Assembly: GCF_018860975.1 (NCBI RefSeq)
Contig: NZ_JAHKQI010000008.1
Location: 249,746-313,745 of the forward strand
Direction: 5' to 3'
Length of the DNA: 64,000 bases
From: Lentibacter algarum
GTDB lineage: Bacteria; Pseudomonadota; Alphaproteobacteria; Rhodobacterales; Rhodobacteraceae
Under the pieces are notes generated by a model. The model was not told the origin of the DNA. It saw nothing but the letters and a program-made list of their open reading frames with translations, and did not search any database. Every line of letters begins with the position of its first letter. The first letter of the stretch is position 1. This document shows positions 61,954-64,000 of the stretch, one piece after another. The position numbers and the translations under genes were made by a program.

Positions 61954-63236
61954 TGAACGCTATTCTCAAATCAAAACAAGATCTTGCGGCGTCTCGTCTT
62001 GATGCCTTTCAGGTTCCTGTTACGGCTGGATGGTCATCCTTGGCCCGCAAAGACGCTTTGGCGCGCGTGCAGGCAACCGGCCTGCCGTCGCGACGTGACG
62101 AATATTGGAAATATACCCGTCCCGAGCGCCTGACAGATGCCACCGCCGCATCTGCTGCGGTATTTCAACATGACGAAGCCCCGGTGTTTGACGGGCTTGA
62201 GCGCCTCAAGATCGTTTTCGTTGACGGTGTCTATGATGCCGCGGCTTCTGATGATCTATCGCTTGAAGGTGTCGAGATCAGCCGTTTGGCTGATAGCGGC
62301 GATATTTCTTGGGCTTCCGAGTTGTATGGCAAGCTTGAAACTGCCGGGCAAGACCCGGTCGAGCGCCCATTGGCAGCTCTGAATACCGCGGTCGCGACAG
62401 ACGGTGTGCTCATCCGTGTGCTCAAAACGCCGTCAAAGCCGGTGAGCTTGATCTATCTTCATGACAGCGACAGTTCGGATGTTGTGATGCATCATGTGAT
62501 CAAAGTTGAGAGCGGCGCAGCGCTGACCTTGCTTGAAAATGGCCCCGCTGCTGCGCGCTTTAACTGCGTGCTTGAGGCCGATATTGCAGACAAGGCAGAG
62601 TTGCACCATGTGCGGGCGCAAGGCCGCGACCACGAGCGCACCGCCGTGACACACATGTTTGCCCGTTTGGGCACCGAAAGCACCTTCAAGAGCTTCACAC
62701 TTACGGTGAACGGCGTGCTAACGCGCAACGAGTGCATTATCGAGCTAACGGGCGATGATGCCTTTGCTCATGTTGCAGGTGCGGCTTTGGGCGACGGTGA
62801 CTTCGTGCACGACGACACGGTTTTTGTCACCCATGATGCTGTCAATTGCGAGAGCCGTCAGGTGTTCAAGAAAGTGCTGCGTAACGGTGCGACTGGTGTG
62901 TTTCAGGGCAAAATTCTGGTGAAGGCCGGTGCTCAGAAAACCGATGGTTACCAGAAATCGCAGTCGCTTTTGCTAGATGGAGACAGCCAGTTTCTCGCCA
63001 AGCCAGAACTTGAGATATACGCTGATGATGTGGCGTGTTCGCATGGCTCAACCTCGGGCGCGATTGACGAAGAGGCGCTGTTCTACCTTCGCGCGCGCGG
63101 CATTCCAGCGCCGATCGCCACTGATTTTCTCACGCTGGCTTTCCTTGCGGAAGCTGTTGAAGAGATCGAAGATGAAGCGCTTGCAGATGAGATCAATAGT
63201 CGCCTTGAAGGCTGGCTGATCCGTCGTCGCAGCTGA
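61953..63236 (+). CDS. sufD: Fe-S cluster assembly protein SufD
   Basis: A 427-residue SufBD paralog. The C-terminal core shows NGVLTRNECIIELTGDDAFAHV, DDTVFVTHDAVNCESRQVFKKVLRNGATGVFQGKI, QSLLLDGDSQFLAKPELEIYADDVACSHGSTSGAIDEEALFYLRARGIP. The VACSHGSTSG histidine region matches the SufB-SufD interface that nucleates clusters. Translationally coupled to sufC (TAATG). Confidence 0.96.
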   Translation: MNAILKSKQDLAASRLDAFQVPVTAGWSSLARKDALARVQATGLPSRRDEYWKYTRPERLTDATAASAAVFQHDEAPVFDGLERLKIVFVDGVYDAAASDDLSLEGVEISRLADSGDISWASELYGKLETAGQDPVERPLAALNTAVATDGVLIRVLKTPSKPVSLIYLHDSDSSDVVMHHVIKVESGAALTLLENGPAAARFNCVLEADIADKAELHHVRAQGRDHERTAVTHMFARLGTESTFKSFTLTVNGVLTRNECIIELTGDDAFAHVAGAALGDGDFVHDDTVFVTHDAVNCESRQVFKKVLRNGATGVFQGKILVKAGAQKTDGYQKSQSLLLDGDSQFLAKPELEIYADDVACSHGSTSGAIDEEALFYLRARGIPAPIATDFLTLAFLAEAVEEIEDEALADEINSRLEGWLIRRRS

Positions 63237-63251
63237 GGTAAGGGCAGGCAC

Positions 63252-63749
63252 ATGTCAGTCGTGATGGACATATTGGCCACGTACAAAGGCCCGGCTAAAG
63301 TGATGCGCAAGCTTACCAGCATCGGCCAGCGTGATGACCGTGCCATTGCGTTGCTGTTGGCGGGGTGTGTGATCTTGTTTGTGTCGCAATGGCCGCCGAT
63401 GGCACGGCAGGCACATGTCAACAACGAGGAACTCGAACCCTTGCTTGGCGCGGCTTTGTTCAACTCGATGATAATCATGCCGCTGGTGCTTTATGCGTTG
63501 GCTTTACTCGTGCATTTTGGTTTTCGAGTGTTCGGCAGTCAGGGCAAGGCCTGGGGGCAGCGGCTTGCGCTCTTTTGGGCCATGTTGGCAGCATCACCTC
63601 TGCTGCTGCTGTTTGGCCTGATGCGCGGGTTTCTCGGAGAGGGCTGGCCCAAAACGCTTATCGGCGCTCTGTGGCTTCTTGCATTTACATGCTTTTGGTT
63701 TGTCGGCAGCTACACCGCCGCAAAGGAGACTGCCGGCAATGCTCAATGA
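63252..63749 (+). CDS. YIP1-like membrane protein downstream of sufD
   Basis: A 165-residue protein with four predicted helices (about 33-49, 66-90, 105-124 and 135-153). The hydrophobic layout and neighbour suggest a relative of the YIP1 family, which groups poorly characterised bacterial membrane proteins with a eukaryotic Golgi protein name. It starts 15 nt after sufD, and the next gene overlaps it, so it is part of the suf transcript. Function unknown. Confidence 0.65.
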   Translation: MSVVMDILATYKGPAKVMRKLTSIGQRDDRAIALLLAGCVILFVSQWPPMARQAHVNNEELEPLLGAALFNSMIIMPLVLYALALLVHFGFRVFGSQGKAWGQRLALFWAMLAASPLLLLFGLMRGFLGEGWPKTLIGALWLLAFTCFWFVGSYTAAKETAGNAQ

Positions 63750-64000
63750 GTTGGTGAGAAATATGTTTTTGCGTCCGGTTTTGGCCGGTCAACAAATGAT
63801 GGCGATGGGTCTTAAACGTGAAGTGCTCTGGATGGCGCTTGTGCTGGTCGCGTTGCTGAGCGCAATTCAGATGTCAGTGACGTTTCAGTTCGCAGAGTTT
63901 CATATTCCGCCGGACTTGTCGGCCGAAGAGCGCGCGCTGATGGAGTTTGTCATTTCGATCGCTAGCCGCCCGTTTATCCTGACGATGCTGATCGCCGGTT
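63739..64000 (+). CDS. YIP1 family membrane protein (5' part, cut by window end)
   Basis: The frame opens with ATG at 63739 inside the last 11 nt of the preceding gene and runs without a stop to the window end (87 codons). It begins MLNELVRNMFLRPVLAGQQMMAMGLKREVLWMALVLVALLSAI, a typical N-terminal amphipathic part plus first helix of YIP1-type proteins. The 3' end lies outside the window. Preceded by GGAGAC in the upstream gene. Confidence 0.7.
   Translation, partial: MLNELVRNMFLRPVLAGQQMMAMGLKREVLWMALVLVALLSAIQMSVTFQFAEFHIPPDLSAEERALMEFVISIASRPFILTMLIAG

Overview
The window is a 64 kb chromosomal segment of an alphaproteobacterium, almost certainly a marine Rhodobacteraceae (roseobacter group) member. 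The gene order points there: trgA-trgB-cysK, as in the Rhodobacter sphaeroides tellurite-resistance locus; dusB(nifR3)-ntrB-ntrC-ntrY-ntrX-trkA-trkH-hfq-hflX; ispDF-pgpA-cinA; an Entner-Doudoroff edd-eda pair; a suf cluster headed by a Rhodobacter-type IscR; and lineage-restricted families such as DUF6477 and DUF6456. Genes are dense, GC-rich and often overlap by ATGA or TAATG junctions. Assignments rest on motif recognition and family memory; no search was run.

Layout. (1) 0.06-6.0 kb: trgA, trgB, cysK, a large MscS-type channel and an alanyl-tRNA editing protein. (2) 6.08-17.10 kb: a genomic island in the 3' end of an intact tRNA-Ser(GGA). It is bounded by a 14-bp duplication of the tRNA end (6153-6166 and 17090-17103). 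From left to right it carries a divergent metallophosphoesterase/sodium-solute symporter pair, an McrBC type IV restriction system with an unusual McrB, a small cysteine-containing ORF, and a mobility/replication block (hypothetical ORF, five iteron-like repeats, winged-helix Rep-like gene, AlpA, P4-type integrase). Three copies of a roughly 26-bp dispersed repeat lie in its gene-free gaps. (3) 17.2-25.4 kb: enoyl-CoA hydratase, edd-eda behind a LacI-type operator, an FMN riboswitch before a type II lumazine synthase, an FAH-family hydrolase, then a leftward run of P-loop ATPase, metA, ppk2 and tetR. (4) 25.5-38.6 kb: two DMT exporters, guaA, tandem Lin0512 genes, mgtC, an MttB-type methyltransferase, DUF6477 and DUF6456 genes, lipA, a flavin monooxygenase with a diheme cytochrome c, hpt and a COQ10-like gene. 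(5) 38.6-49.9 kb: amt, cinA-pgpA-ispDF, and the nitrogen regulation operon. (6) 50.1-56.2 kb: trkA-trkH, hfq-hflX and a leftward HD-hydrolase/small protein/alpha-beta hydrolase operon. (7) 56.2-64 kb: the suf operon (iscR, cysteine desulfurase, sufB, three accessory genes, sufC, sufD) and two YIP1-like membrane genes, the last cut by the window edge.

Most of the core is housekeeping. The accessory biology worth attention is the island: its McrB has a duplicated N-terminal module and an EVE-like domain inserted in the AAA+ core, and its Rep-like gene is separated by one in-frame TGA from a repeat-encoded tail that overlaps the next gene. Regulators with family-level deviations (NtrC and NtrX without GAFTGA, IscR with one cysteine) and the tandem Lin0512 pair are the other points of interest.
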